Positions 25,701-34,770 of a DNA stretch of 64,000 nucleotides are shown here, piece by piece. Under the pieces are notes generated by a model. It was given only the letters and a program-made list of their open reading frames with translations. It had not been told where the DNA came from and made no database searches. The DNA lies in the NCBI RefSeq assembly GCF_009377205.1, contig NZ_VJZE01000003.1, positions 1-64,000 of the forward strand. The letters are read 5' to 3'. The position numbers and the translations under genes were made by a program. This DNA comes from Streptomyces phyllanthi. Its GTDB lineage: Bacteria > Actinomycetota > Actinomycetes > Streptomycetales > Streptomycetaceae. Each line of letters opens with the position of its first letter. Position 1 is the first letter of the stretch.

Positions 25701-27897
25701 CGACCTGACACAGGCAACCCCGCCGACCGGCTTCGGCGGAGCGACCGCGCGGGCCGAGGACGTGGAGAGCCGCTGGTCGCTGTTCGACCTGGGGCTGTAC
25801 CTGTCCCGCGGCCCGAACGGCGGTTACCGCATGCGTCTGGTGTACGCGACGGACTTCTGGGACGCCGAGACCGCACACGACTTCATGGCGGGCTGCCGCG
25901 AAGCGGTCCTGTCCCTGGTGGCGGCAGAGCCGCCCGCGGAGCACCGGCTCGCGCGGGGAGCGGCCGCGAGGCGGACCTGTGCGGACCTCGTCCGGGCCGT
26001 GCTGCGCCGGGCCGAGCGAGAACCCGGCAGGCCCGCTCTGGTGAGCGGTGGCGACACGGTCACCTACGGCGGTCTCGCCTCATGGGTGCGCCGAGTCGGC
26101 TCCCTGGTCCGCGAGCGCACGGACCCCCGGCGTCCCGTCGCGGTGCTGGCCCGGCGCGACGCCGGACTCGCCGCCGCGATCCTGGGGACCTGGCACGCCG
26201 GGCGGCCGGTTCTGCTGGTCGACGCCACGGCCCCGGCCGCGTGGCGGGAGCAGGTGCTGTCTGCCGCGGATGCCGCACTGGTACTCGTCATGGGGCCCGA
26301 GACCGTGCCCGGGTTCCCCTGTGAGCGAGTGGACGGGACCGCGGTGAGCGCCTGCGATCCCGACCCCGAGCAGAGCGAATTCGCACCGGACGCGCCGGGA
26401 CACCTCCTGGTCACATCCGGGACCTCGGGCCGGCCCGCCGTCGTCGTGCTGCCCGCCGACGCCCTGCCGGAGCCACTCGAGTGGTACGGCACCGAACTGG
26501 GTCTGGGCGACGACGACGTGTTCTGCCTCACCACGCCCGCCGCCCACGACCCGGTCCTGAGGACCCTGGTGCTTCCGCTGACTCTCGGGGCACGGGTACA
26601 CATCCCCCGCCCCGGGCAGGTCGAGCGGCCCGAGGACCACCTGGGCCTGCTGGAGGAGTGCGGGGCCACCATCCTGCACCTCACACCTTCGCAGGCGGGC
26701 ATTCTCAGCGCGGTCCGGGGCCGAAGAGTGCTTCCCTCGGTACGGTCGGTGGTCTGCCACGGCGAGCTCCTGCACGCCGCCCTCGCCGAGGCGATATCGG
26801 CCCTGGCACCCCACGCCGGTGTCCTCAACCTCTACGGGACCACGGAGACTCCGCAAGCCAGCAGTCTGCACCGCCGGCACCGGCCCGACCCTTCGCGGTC
26901 CCTGTCCGAGGGGCGCTCGGGTGTCCCCGTCGGCCGCGGGACGCCGTACCGCTCGTTGGAGGTGGTGGCCGACGCGGGCCGCACGGCGTTGGTCGGCGAG
27001 GTCGGCGAACTCGTCGTGGTCGGCCGGGGTCTGGCCCTGGGATACCTGGGCGAACCGGCCAGGGGCGGCACCACCCCCGTTGCCGACGGTGTCCGGCGGT
27101 ATGCGACCGGAGACCTCGCGTACCGGGACCGCCACGGCGAGGTGACGGTCGTGGGCCGGGCCGACCGGCAGGTCTCGATCGGCGGCTACCGGATCGAACT
27201 GGGCGAGGTCGAAGGCGCGATCGCCCGGCTGCCCGGAGTCACCCGCTGCGCGGTGGCGACCGACCCCCGGCACCCGGACGGTCTCATCGCGTGGATCGCG
27301 GGGAGCGGCCTCGGCACGGACGAACAACTCGCCCTCGAACTGGCGCGGATCGTACCGCGATGGCAGCAGCCCGCGCGCTGGATCCGGATGCCGGACCTCC
27401 CGGTGACCCACAACGGCAAGGCCGATGTCACGGCGCTGCTGCGGCGGTTGGAGGAACAGCACGCGACCCGGTCCGTGAAGGTGACCTCCCTGCCGTCGGA
27501 GGATCTGACGCGACTGATCGTCGACAGGGCCCGGGCCCTGTGCCCGGACGGCGGAACGCTGACTCCCGACACGGTGTTCTTCGACGCGGGCCTGACGTCG
27601 ATGACGCTGTTCCAGCTGTTCAACGGGCTGACCTCGGTGGACGGCCTCACTCTTTCGCTGGCGGACGTCTTCCGCTTCGGGACGGCCCGGGCCCTCGCCG
27701 CTCACCTGACCTCAGACCCTCACCCCACCACCGTCATCCCGCCACCCAGACGGACGCACTCCGCGGCGGCGGCCGCTGGCGAGCGAGGCGCGCGGCGCGC
27801 CGTCCGCGAGGCCCTGCGCCGACGTACCCAGCACCCCGCCGTGGACAGGGGCACAGGCCCAACGGAACAGAAGGGACACCGGAACAGTGAGCAGTGA
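22744..27897 (+). CDS. nonribosomal peptide synthetase, A-T-C-A-T
   Basis: This 1717-residue NRPS carries, in order, A1 (about 20-510; LFTSGSTGEPKG, LTSSGKQ), T1 (GGHSL, Ser near 577), C (about 630-1070), A2 (about 1085-1570; THNGKAD) and T2 (DAGLTSM). Aligning A1 to GrsA by eye gives the pocket code DVWHVSLIDK, nearly the canonical serine code. A2 reads DPRHVHLQA plus Lys, which I cannot assign. The C-domain HHxxxDG motif is DHLISDQ, keeping the second His. There is no loading C, no epimerase and no thioesterase. ATG 22744 is preferred to 22738 because GAAAGGA is then properly spaced. Its end overlaps the PKS start, so the chain probably passes to the PKS. Confidence 0.93.
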   Translation: MDDSTSDANGAILRGPDRECSAPSGVPGLIRDVSTATPESIALVDDRGPVTYAEMETASDAVARLLIEAGGRPGDIAAVCVPRGRHLIFALLGALKAGMPYLPLAPEDPQERRSGILRSSKARFALITGESANSLGRWEDSARTALRVDTLPVSCGAAAPQEWLPPLRVPDEHPAYVLFTSGSTGEPKGAVVPSVALCNRLLWMREAYGFSPSDRILQKTPVTFDVSGWELWGPLIAGATEVLLAPEAHRDPGEIVESIRGHEVTICHFVPSMLEEFLRWPGAESCDSLRAVVCSGEALTPGLVRRFRSVLRAELHNLYGPTEAAIDVTAWECPRQVEDLDTVLIGGPIDNCTLVIVDEDMRPVTDGGVGQLAIGGVPLALGYLNRDDLTEASFVPAPAWCPVPRLYLTGDLVRRHGDALEYLGRKDHQVKIRGQRVELRETEDVLRDVDAVRDAAVVAAPGSDGALAVCAFVVPMAGITADDELWRSLRERVAAALPEAFVPAAFVAAESIPLTSSGKQNQRALKELARERLAGPGPGRRPPDSSADELLACWGEAVGALPEDESTGFLDAGGHSLAAARLAGRILGRWDVRIPLSAFLRDNVSLAQLRSRLPATAAPRRPKAVGRATDGITPVSPEQRRLWLWQQLFPESPAYNVVGVLRVEGDIDPFVLRGACADLIARHESLRTVIERSPSGELRQRVMPPSEPEWFTERTLEVETPAAVREFTTGIAGRPFAPDRLPRMAVGLLRSGAEGTVETSRVVLSVDHLISDQRSLDLLQRDLADLYLARIAGTGQDLQKAVQFGDALAMEPAEEERLAARSAADLAFWREWLAGVPQRLELPHRKPRTGLPDHAGAEVVVDFGRRTSSELDQVCRDERITVATLAMSALARVLTAWTKQRSVLVGVPMSGRETDEQHEAVGFFMRTVPVRLDIPGEADTRALFRPVAESILTASEHMAPTFEEIVAQVAAERSPEVHPLFQVWFNDLTQATPPTGFGGATARAEDVESRWSLFDLGLYLSRGPNGGYRMRLVYATDFWDAETAHDFMAGCREAVLSLVAAEPPAEHRLARGAAARRTCADLVRAVLRRAEREPGRPALVSGGDTVTYGGLASWVRRVGSLVRERTDPRRPVAVLARRDAGLAAAILGTWHAGRPVLLVDATAPAAWREQVLSAADAALVLVMGPETVPGFPCERVDGTAVSACDPDPEQSEFAPDAPGHLLVTSGTSGRPAVVVLPADALPEPLEWYGTELGLGDDDVFCLTTPAAHDPVLRTLVLPLTLGARVHIPRPGQVERPEDHLGLLEECGATILHLTPSQAGILSAVRGRRVLPSVRSVVCHGELLHAALAEAISALAPHAGVLNLYGTTETPQASSLHRRHRPDPSRSLSEGRSGVPVGRGTPYRSLEVVADAGRTALVGEVGELVVVGRGLALGYLGEPARGGTTPVADGVRRYATGDLAYRDRHGEVTVVGRADRQVSIGGYRIELGEVEGAIARLPGVTRCAVATDPRHPDGLIAWIAGSGLGTDEQLALELARIVPRWQQPARWIRMPDLPVTHNGKADVTALLRRLEEQHATRSVKVTSLPSEDLTRLIVDRARALCPDGGTLTPDTVFFDAGLTSMTLFQLFNGLTSVDGLTLSLADVFRFGTARALAAHLTSDPHPTTVIPPPRRTHSAAAAAGERGARRAVREALRRRTQHPAVDRGTGPTEQKGHRNSEQ

Positions 27898-30800
27898 GGC
27901 CATCGCGGTCATCGGCCTGTCCGCACGAGTACCCGACGCCGGCGACACCGCGGAGTTCTGGGACAACCTTCTGGCGGGACGGGACAGCATCCATCAGCTC
28001 AGCGAGGCACAGCTGCTGGCCGCGGGCGAGGACCCGGAGCTCCTCAGGGATCCGCACTACATCAGGGCCAGACCCCTTCTCGACGACGTCGGAGGGTTCG
28101 ACAACCGTTTCTTCGGCATCTCCCCGCGGGAGAGCGAACTGCGCAATCCGCAGCACCGGCTCTTCCTCGAGCTGTGCTCGACCGCGCTGCAGCACGCGGG
28201 CCTCGAACCCTCCCTGTACGAGGGGGAGATCGGTGTCTACGGCGGTTGCGCCAGTGACCGCTATGTCGACGACCACATCAAAGCCGACCCGGAACTCCTC
28301 GCACAGGTCGGCGAGATGGTGGCGCTGGTGTCCAACAACATCGACTACCTGGCCACGTACACCTCGTACCGGCTCGGGTTGAGCGGGCCCAGCCTGTCGG
28401 TCCGCACGGCCTGCTCCACCTCACTGGTGGCGACCCACCTCGCCTGTCAGGCCCTGAGTCTCGGGGACTGTGACATCGCGCTGGCCGGAGGGGTCGAGAT
28501 CGAGACCCCGTACGGCCGTGGCTACCGGCATGTGGGCGGGGGGATCGACTCGGCCGACGGGCACTGCCGTCCGCTCGACTCCGAGGCCAGCGGCACCGTC
28601 TTCGGCAGCGGCGGGGGAGTGGTGGTCCTCAAGCGACTCGCCGACGCGCTGCAGGACGGAGACCCGGTCTACGCGGTGATCAGGGGGTCCGCCGTCAACA
28701 ACGACGGCGACGAGCGCCCGGGGTTCACGGCTCCCAGCTCCGAGGGCCAGAGCCGGGTCATCGCCGAAGCGCTCGCGGTCGCCGATGTGGACCCGTCCAC
28801 GGTGTCCTACGTCGAACTGCACGGAACCGGTACCCAGATGGGCGACCCCGTCGAGATCCACGGACTGCACGAGGGCATGCTGGCGGTGGCCGGGGCCGAG
28901 CTGCGGCCGTCCAGCTGCGCCATCGGCTCGGTGAAGTCGAACATCGGCCATCTCGGGCCGGCGTCCGGCATCGTCGGCCTGATCAAGACGGTGCTGGCGC
29001 TCCATCACGAGAAGATCCCGCCCACCATCAACGTGCGCACCCCCAATCCGCAGCTCAAGCTGGAGCGGACACCGTTCCGGATCGCGGACTCCGTGCTGCC
29101 GTGGCCCAGGCAGGAAGGAACACCACGGCGCGCGGGTGTCAGCTCCTTCGGCTTCGGCGGCACCAACGCCCATGTGATCGTCGAAGAAGGCCCGCTCCCG
29201 GCTCCCGCCGTGGCCCGTGCGGAACGCCCGGAACTCCTCCTGTGGAGCTCGGTCGACGAGACGGCGGGCAGGGAAGTGCGTGCGGGATGGGCGGCGGCGC
29301 TCGACGTACTGCCCGACGAGTCCGCGGCCGACGTCGCCTTCACCTCCCAGGTGGGGCGCCGTGCGCTCCCCGTCCGTGCGGCGCTGCGCTTCTCCCGGAC
29401 CACCGAGGCCGCGAGGGCCCTGGCCGACCCGGCCACGACGTTGACCGCGCAGTCGGACGGCACGCGCCGGCTCCCGGTGCTGGCCCTGCCCGGCCAGGGC
29501 TCCCAGCATCCCCGCGCCGCCTTGGGACTCGCAGCCGCCGTTCCGGAGTTCGACAGGCGGCTGCGCGAGTGCCTGGCCCAGTTCTCGGACGCCTTGGCCG
29601 TCGATCTGGTCAAGGTGTGGCAGGACGAGACCGATCCCGACGTGATCGCCCGTACCGTCCACGCCCAACCCCTGCTCTTCTCTATCGAGTACGCCTTGGC
29701 CCGGACACTCGGCACGTTCGGTCTGGCGCCCTCGGCGTTGATCGGACACAGCGTGGGCGAGGTGGCGGCGGCCACTCTGGCCGGGGTGTTCTCCCTACCG
29801 GACGCGGTGCGCTTCATAGCCCGCCGCGCGGAGCTGATGCAGAGCATGCCGCCCGGCCGGATGCTGGCCGTGGCAGCAGGGGAGGACAAGGTACGGGAAC
29901 TGCTCATCGCAGGGGTCGCGATCTCGGCCGTCAACGGTCACCAGCAGGTGGTCGTCGGAGGCCCCGCCGACGCCGTGGACGGTTTCCGGGCGCTCCTGGC
30001 CGAGCACGGGGTGCAGGCGCGACCGCTGTCCACCTCGCACGCGTTCCACACGCCCATGATGGCTCCCGCGGTGGACGAGCTGACCGACCTGCTGGCGGGG
30101 TGCACCCTGCGAGCGCCCGGGATTCCCGTGATCTCCGCCGCCTCCGGCCGGCTGCTGGACACGGCCGCGGCCACGTCACCCCGCTTCTGGGCCGACCAGC
30201 TCGTCGAGCCGGTGCTGTTCCGGCACGCCCTGGACACCCTGGCCGGGCGGGACCCGGCCCGCGTGCTCGAAGTGGGGCCGGGCCAGACTCTGACCAGCCT
30301 CGTCCGGCGGCACCCGGGCATGCGCGACGGTGGGCACCGTGTCGTCGCGTGCATGCCACGGACGACCGGGCCGGGGCACAGGGACGAGGAATGGGCCACG
30401 CTGCTGGATGCCCTCGCTCAGGCGTGGTGCGACGGGGCCGACCTGGCCTGGCACGCCCTGCCGCGGCCGGAGGGAACCCACCGGGTGGCCCTGCCGACCT
30501 ATCCGTACCAGCGCACGGACTTCTGGCTTCCGTTCATCGGGGAGGCACAGCGGCCCCGTCCGGCCGCCCAGGATCCCCGACCCGCCGCGGAGACCGGCCG
30601 GGACACCCCGGCCGCGACGGACGGCACGGAACAGCCGGTCCCCGCGGCGAGGCCCGAGGGCCCCGTCCTCGCCCTGCCCGGCTGGTGCCCGACGGGCGTG
30701 GTGACCGCGGCCGCGCGCACGGCACCGGGCGGCAGGGGACACGCCGTGGTACTGACCCCGGCCGACCCGGGCGCAGCCCGCGAGCTGCTGACAGCCGTCC

Positions 30801-33313
30801 AGCTGGCCGGCTATCGAACCATCCCGGTATCCACGGGCGAGGAGTATCAGGCGAGCGGCTACCGGGGCGTCGTACGCGCGGGGCACCCCGAGGACATCGC
30901 GGACTACTTGGGTCACCTCACCGAACAGCCGGTCAGCGTGCGCCTGCTGGTGCACGGCCGGGCGTACGCCGCGCCGGAGCCGGAGCGGCTGGCGGACGCT
31001 CCGGAGGCGTTGGACGAAGCCCTGTGGTCCTTCGTCGAACTGTTCCAGGCCGCCGCGGGACGTCCGCGCCCGGACAACCGCTCACTGCCCATCGCGGTGG
31101 TGACCCGGTCGGCGGTCAGTGTCACGGGCGCCGAGGACCTCGCCCCGTCGCGGGCAGCCACCTGCGCGCTGGTGCGCTCCGCGGCGTTGGAGTCGGGCGT
31201 CGGACAGGTGCGCCTGATCGATGTCGGCAACGCGCCGGTGGCCGTACTCGCCGCCGAGCTCGCCGCCCAGGAGGAGGCGGAGGCGGTGGTGGCGCTGCGC
31301 GGTAACCGCCGCTGGCTGCCCGACCGGACGGAAATCGAGTGCGAAGGCCCCGTCGGAGGACTGCTCGAAGAGCGGGGCGTCTATGTGATCACCGGCGGAT
31401 TCGGTGCCATAGGCCTGGAGATGGCCGAGGCGCTCGCCCACACCGGTCTGCGCCCGCGTCTCGCGCTGCTGGGCAGGAAGGCGGACGATCCTCAGGAGAT
31501 CGAGCGGGTGGCCCCGAGGCTGGCCGCGATGGAGTCGGCCGGTGCGGAACTCACCCTGCACGCGGTCGACGTATCGGACGCCGTGGCGGTCCAGGCCGTC
31601 TTCGACGACCTACGGGACCGATACGGCGCCGTGCAAGGTGTGCTGCACACAGCGGGCGTGGCCGGCGGCGGACTGCTGCGCGCCCGGCGCCGTACGGACA
31701 TGGAGGCCGTGTTGCGGGCCAAGGTGGCCGGCACACTGAATCTCCAGAAGATCACCGCGCGTACCCCGGGCGTGCGCTTCCTGATGCTCTTCTCCAGCAG
31801 GGCGGCCCTGAACGGACTGCTGGGCAGTGCCGACTACGCGGCGGCCAACGCGTTCATGGACGCGGCGGCCCTCACCGCGCCGCCGGAAGCGCCGCTCACC
31901 GTCAGCGTCAACTGGCCCGCCTGGCACGAGGTGGGCATGGCCGCTCCGGCCCCGGGCCGCTCGGAGCAGGGCGCGCCCGAGGCCGGCGGCAGGCTCTGGA
32001 GCACTGTCATCGAACCCGGCGACTGGGTGGTCGACGAGCACCGGCTCGCGGGTCGTGCGCTGCTGCCCGGGGCGGCCTACTTCGACCTTCTCGTCCGGTC
32101 CGTCCGTGAGGAGGGGGGTGCGGACGATCTCGCCCCCGTCGTCATCGAGGACCTGGTGCTCCATGAGCCGCTGTTCGTGTCGCATCCGACCGAAGTGACC
32201 GTCGAACTCGCGGAGATGACCGGAGGCGGTTGGAACGCCACGGTCCGCTCCGCCCCGGTCGGCAGCGCGGCGGAGCCGCCCGGAGCGCCGAGGGTGCACG
32301 CACGGGCCCGGGTGACGATCGACCCCGCGCTGAGCGAGATCCGGCCGTCCGCGGATCTGGCCGGGCTCGGTGAGTCATGGCCGGCCGTCGCTCCGGGGGC
32401 GCCCCGGGGCTCTGCCACGGACTTCTCCTTCGGCCCGCGGTTCTCCTGCGTCCGCGAAGCCTTCCGGGAGACGGACGTCACGCTGGGGCGACTGGAGCTC
32501 TCTTCCGAACATCTCACCGATCTCGACGTCCACGTCGTCCACCCGGCCCTCCTCGACCGGTCCCTGGCACTCGACATTCCGGCGGGCGACCACGTCCCGT
32601 TCACCTGCCGCAGGGCGGTCGTGTACGGCGAGGTCCCGGGCCAGCTGCGGGCCAGGATGGTGCGCCGCCCCGAGCGGGCCGGCCGTTCGACGGTCGACGG
32701 GGAACTGTTCGACATGCTGGGCCGGGCCGTCGTCACGGTGAGTGGTTACACCAAGATCGGACTCGAACCCGGCCGACCGGTCGATGGCGAGTCCGCCATG
32801 AGCGTTCCGGCGAAGAGTGCGGCCGGCAGCGCGCCTGACGAGCCGATGGCGATCGGTCTGACCTCAGGCATCACCTTGGAGGAAGGCGTCGCGACGCTCA
32901 TGCGCCTTCTGACCGATTCCGTTCCCCCACAGGTCGCGGTCGTGCCGGCGGAGGAGTGGACTCCGTCGCCGGTTCCGGCCGCTGTCCGGCCGGTCGTGGA
33001 ACAGCCGGAGACGGCGATCCTGCCCGACCCCGTGACTCCTGAGGCGCGTACCGGGCAGGACGACACGGAAAGGGACGACTCCCTCGGCGAGATTCTGCGG
33101 GTGCTCGCGGAGACCCTCGGGCTTCCCGAGATCAAGCCCGACGACGACTTCTTCGTACTGGGAGGCGACTCCCTCACAGCGGTCCAGCTCGTGTCCAGAC
33201 TCCAGGACCGGTTCGGGGTGCCCATGAGTGTCGCCGACCTCTTCGACGCGCCCACTCCGGAAGGCCTCGCCGTGATGATCGGCGCCAAGGCGGATGAGCG
33301 AGGTGACGCGTGA
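27887..33313 (+). CDS. type I polyketide synthase, KS-AT-KR-DH-ACP
   Basis: The 1808-residue single module has KS (about 1-425; Cys176 in TACSTS, His312 in HGTGT, His355 in NIGH), AT (about 525-830; GHSVGE with Ser622, and HAFH, the malonyl-type motif), and KR (structural half from about 930, catalytic half from about 1164, TGGFGAIG, YAAAN). A DH-like double hotdog follows at about 1365-1620 (H1385 in DEHRLAGRALLPG; HPALLD). The ACP comes last (GGDSL, Ser1762). KR before DH is not the usual modular order. No ER or thioesterase is present. It is fed by the NRPS upstream and should add one two-carbon unit with reduction and possibly dehydration. Confidence 0.92.
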   Translation: MSSEAIAVIGLSARVPDAGDTAEFWDNLLAGRDSIHQLSEAQLLAAGEDPELLRDPHYIRARPLLDDVGGFDNRFFGISPRESELRNPQHRLFLELCSTALQHAGLEPSLYEGEIGVYGGCASDRYVDDHIKADPELLAQVGEMVALVSNNIDYLATYTSYRLGLSGPSLSVRTACSTSLVATHLACQALSLGDCDIALAGGVEIETPYGRGYRHVGGGIDSADGHCRPLDSEASGTVFGSGGGVVVLKRLADALQDGDPVYAVIRGSAVNNDGDERPGFTAPSSEGQSRVIAEALAVADVDPSTVSYVELHGTGTQMGDPVEIHGLHEGMLAVAGAELRPSSCAIGSVKSNIGHLGPASGIVGLIKTVLALHHEKIPPTINVRTPNPQLKLERTPFRIADSVLPWPRQEGTPRRAGVSSFGFGGTNAHVIVEEGPLPAPAVARAERPELLLWSSVDETAGREVRAGWAAALDVLPDESAADVAFTSQVGRRALPVRAALRFSRTTEAARALADPATTLTAQSDGTRRLPVLALPGQGSQHPRAALGLAAAVPEFDRRLRECLAQFSDALAVDLVKVWQDETDPDVIARTVHAQPLLFSIEYALARTLGTFGLAPSALIGHSVGEVAAATLAGVFSLPDAVRFIARRAELMQSMPPGRMLAVAAGEDKVRELLIAGVAISAVNGHQQVVVGGPADAVDGFRALLAEHGVQARPLSTSHAFHTPMMAPAVDELTDLLAGCTLRAPGIPVISAASGRLLDTAAATSPRFWADQLVEPVLFRHALDTLAGRDPARVLEVGPGQTLTSLVRRHPGMRDGGHRVVACMPRTTGPGHRDEEWATLLDALAQAWCDGADLAWHALPRPEGTHRVALPTYPYQRTDFWLPFIGEAQRPRPAAQDPRPAAETGRDTPAATDGTEQPVPAARPEGPVLALPGWCPTGVVTAAARTAPGGRGHAVVLTPADPGAARELLTAVQLAGYRTIPVSTGEEYQASGYRGVVRAGHPEDIADYLGHLTEQPVSVRLLVHGRAYAAPEPERLADAPEALDEALWSFVELFQAAAGRPRPDNRSLPIAVVTRSAVSVTGAEDLAPSRAATCALVRSAALESGVGQVRLIDVGNAPVAVLAAELAAQEEAEAVVALRGNRRWLPDRTEIECEGPVGGLLEERGVYVITGGFGAIGLEMAEALAHTGLRPRLALLGRKADDPQEIERVAPRLAAMESAGAELTLHAVDVSDAVAVQAVFDDLRDRYGAVQGVLHTAGVAGGGLLRARRRTDMEAVLRAKVAGTLNLQKITARTPGVRFLMLFSSRAALNGLLGSADYAAANAFMDAAALTAPPEAPLTVSVNWPAWHEVGMAAPAPGRSEQGAPEAGGRLWSTVIEPGDWVVDEHRLAGRALLPGAAYFDLLVRSVREEGGADDLAPVVIEDLVLHEPLFVSHPTEVTVELAEMTGGGWNATVRSAPVGSAAEPPGAPRVHARARVTIDPALSEIRPSADLAGLGESWPAVAPGAPRGSATDFSFGPRFSCVREAFRETDVTLGRLELSSEHLTDLDVHVVHPALLDRSLALDIPAGDHVPFTCRRAVVYGEVPGQLRARMVRRPERAGRSTVDGELFDMLGRAVVTVSGYTKIGLEPGRPVDGESAMSVPAKSAAGSAPDEPMAIGLTSGITLEEGVATLMRLLTDSVPPQVAVVPAEEWTPSPVPAAVRPVVEQPETAILPDPVTPEARTGQDDTERDDSLGEILRVLAETLGLPEIKPDDDFFVLGGDSLTAVQLVSRLQDRFGVPMSVADLFDAPTPEGLAVMIGAKADERGDA

Positions 33314-34770
33314 TGAGCACGCCACGCATCGTCGGAACGGATCCGGGGACGGACGGTTCCGGTTCGGTCTGGAGGTCCTCGCTGGGCCAGGAGCGGCACT
33401 GGGCGTACCAGCTCCGGTTTCCGGAGTCGGCGGCATTCAACGTGCCGATCGCGGTGCTGCTGCGCGGCGAAGTGGATCTCGACGTTCTGGAGCGGGCTCT
33501 GCGCGCCGTGGTGGCACGGCACGAGTCGCTGAGGGCGTCCTTCCACGACTCCGCCGGACGAGTGATGGCGCGGCTGCACGGACCCGAGGAGGTTCCCGTC
33601 GCCCGGCACGACCTGCGCCACCTGCCGGAGACCGAACGGATCCTGAGCCTGAGGGAGATCGGATCCGACGAGGCGGCGCGGCCGTTCGATCTACGGGCGG
33701 AGCCGACCACGAGGGCGCACCTGGTCATGATGGCCGCAGACGAGACCGTGGTCGTCGTGAACTTCCATCACATCGCCTTCGACGGCTGGTCTTCCCCCGT
33801 CTTCTTCAACGACCTGAACGACCGGTACCGGGCACTGCTGGGCATCACCGAGGGCCGGGCCGCCCCGCGGTACAGATATGTCGACTTCGCGCTCTGGCAG
33901 CGCCGGCGCATCGCGAGAGGCGCCTTTCAGGGCCAGCTCGACCACTGGCGGGAGGCGCTCGCCTCACCGCCGCCGCCTGTGCCCTGGCCCGAGGACGGCA
34001 GGGATCCGCAGGCGCCCTGGTGGGCCGGTGACATGGCCTGGCTCGGCCTGCCTCAGGCGCTGATCGGCGAGGCCCAGCTGGCCGCGCGCGCCTGCGGTAC
34101 GTCCCTCTTCGTGCTGGGGCTCGCGGTCTATCAACTGGCGCTCCGCCGACTGGTCGGAAGCGACCACCTGGCCGTCGGCACTCCGTTCGCGAGCCGGACC
34201 GCACCCCAGTGGAACGACGTGGTCGGGTTCTTCGTGAACACCATGGTCATGCCCTACACCTTCCGTCCCGGCACGACGGTGGGCCAGTTGGTGCGCGACA
34301 CCCACCGCACGGTGATGGCGGCACACGAGCACCAGGATCTTCCCTACGGCGTGCTCCTGGACGCACTGACTCCGCCCGTGGAGCCGGAACGGACGCCCTA
34401 CTTCCAGACGATGTTCATCCTGCAGAACACCCCGGCGCCCAAGCGGCACCTCGGTGACGCGACCCTGGCTACGAACAAGCTGGTCACGGGCTCCGCCCGC
34501 TACGACATCACGTTCTCGCTGGGGTGGCGCCACGGGGAACTCGCTCTGGAACTGGAGAACCGGCCTCGGCTGGTCGGCCAGGAAACCGCGATCCGGCTCG
34601 CGCGGGACTTCTTCGGTCTGCTGGCCGCCGCGGTCACCGACCTCACCACCCCGGTCGAGAAGCTGGAACCGGTGGCGGTGCCGGTCACCGTGCAGCGCCG
34701 GGGCGACCTGGAGCCAGGGACGGACGGGTTGTTCCGCGGCATCATCGGAGACTGGAGGCCGACGCTGTGA
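33310..34770 (+). CDS. free-standing condensation-domain protein
   Basis: The 486-residue protein is a complete NRPS condensation domain standing alone. The active site NFHHIAFDGWS holds the full HHxxxDG motif; GTPFASRTAPQWNDVVGFFVNTM and PYGVLLDALTP are the later C-domain motifs. It overlaps both neighbours (PKS stop, SDR start). Because the NRPS/PKS line has no thioesterase, this enzyme may release the ACP-bound chain by attaching it to a soluble amine or alcohol, for example a phosphonate amine. That role is inference. Confidence 0.88.
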   Translation: MMSTPRIVGTDPGTDGSGSVWRSSLGQERHWAYQLRFPESAAFNVPIAVLLRGEVDLDVLERALRAVVARHESLRASFHDSAGRVMARLHGPEEVPVARHDLRHLPETERILSLREIGSDEAARPFDLRAEPTTRAHLVMMAADETVVVVNFHHIAFDGWSSPVFFNDLNDRYRALLGITEGRAAPRYRYVDFALWQRRRIARGAFQGQLDHWREALASPPPPVPWPEDGRDPQAPWWAGDMAWLGLPQALIGEAQLAARACGTSLFVLGLAVYQLALRRLVGSDHLAVGTPFASRTAPQWNDVVGFFVNTMVMPYTFRPGTTVGQLVRDTHRTVMAAHEHQDLPYGVLLDALTPPVEPERTPYFQTMFILQNTPAPKRHLGDATLATNKLVTGSARYDITFSLGWRHGELALELENRPRLVGQETAIRLARDFFGLLAAAVTDLTTPVEKLEPVAVPVTVQRRGDLEPGTDGLFRGIIGDWRPTL

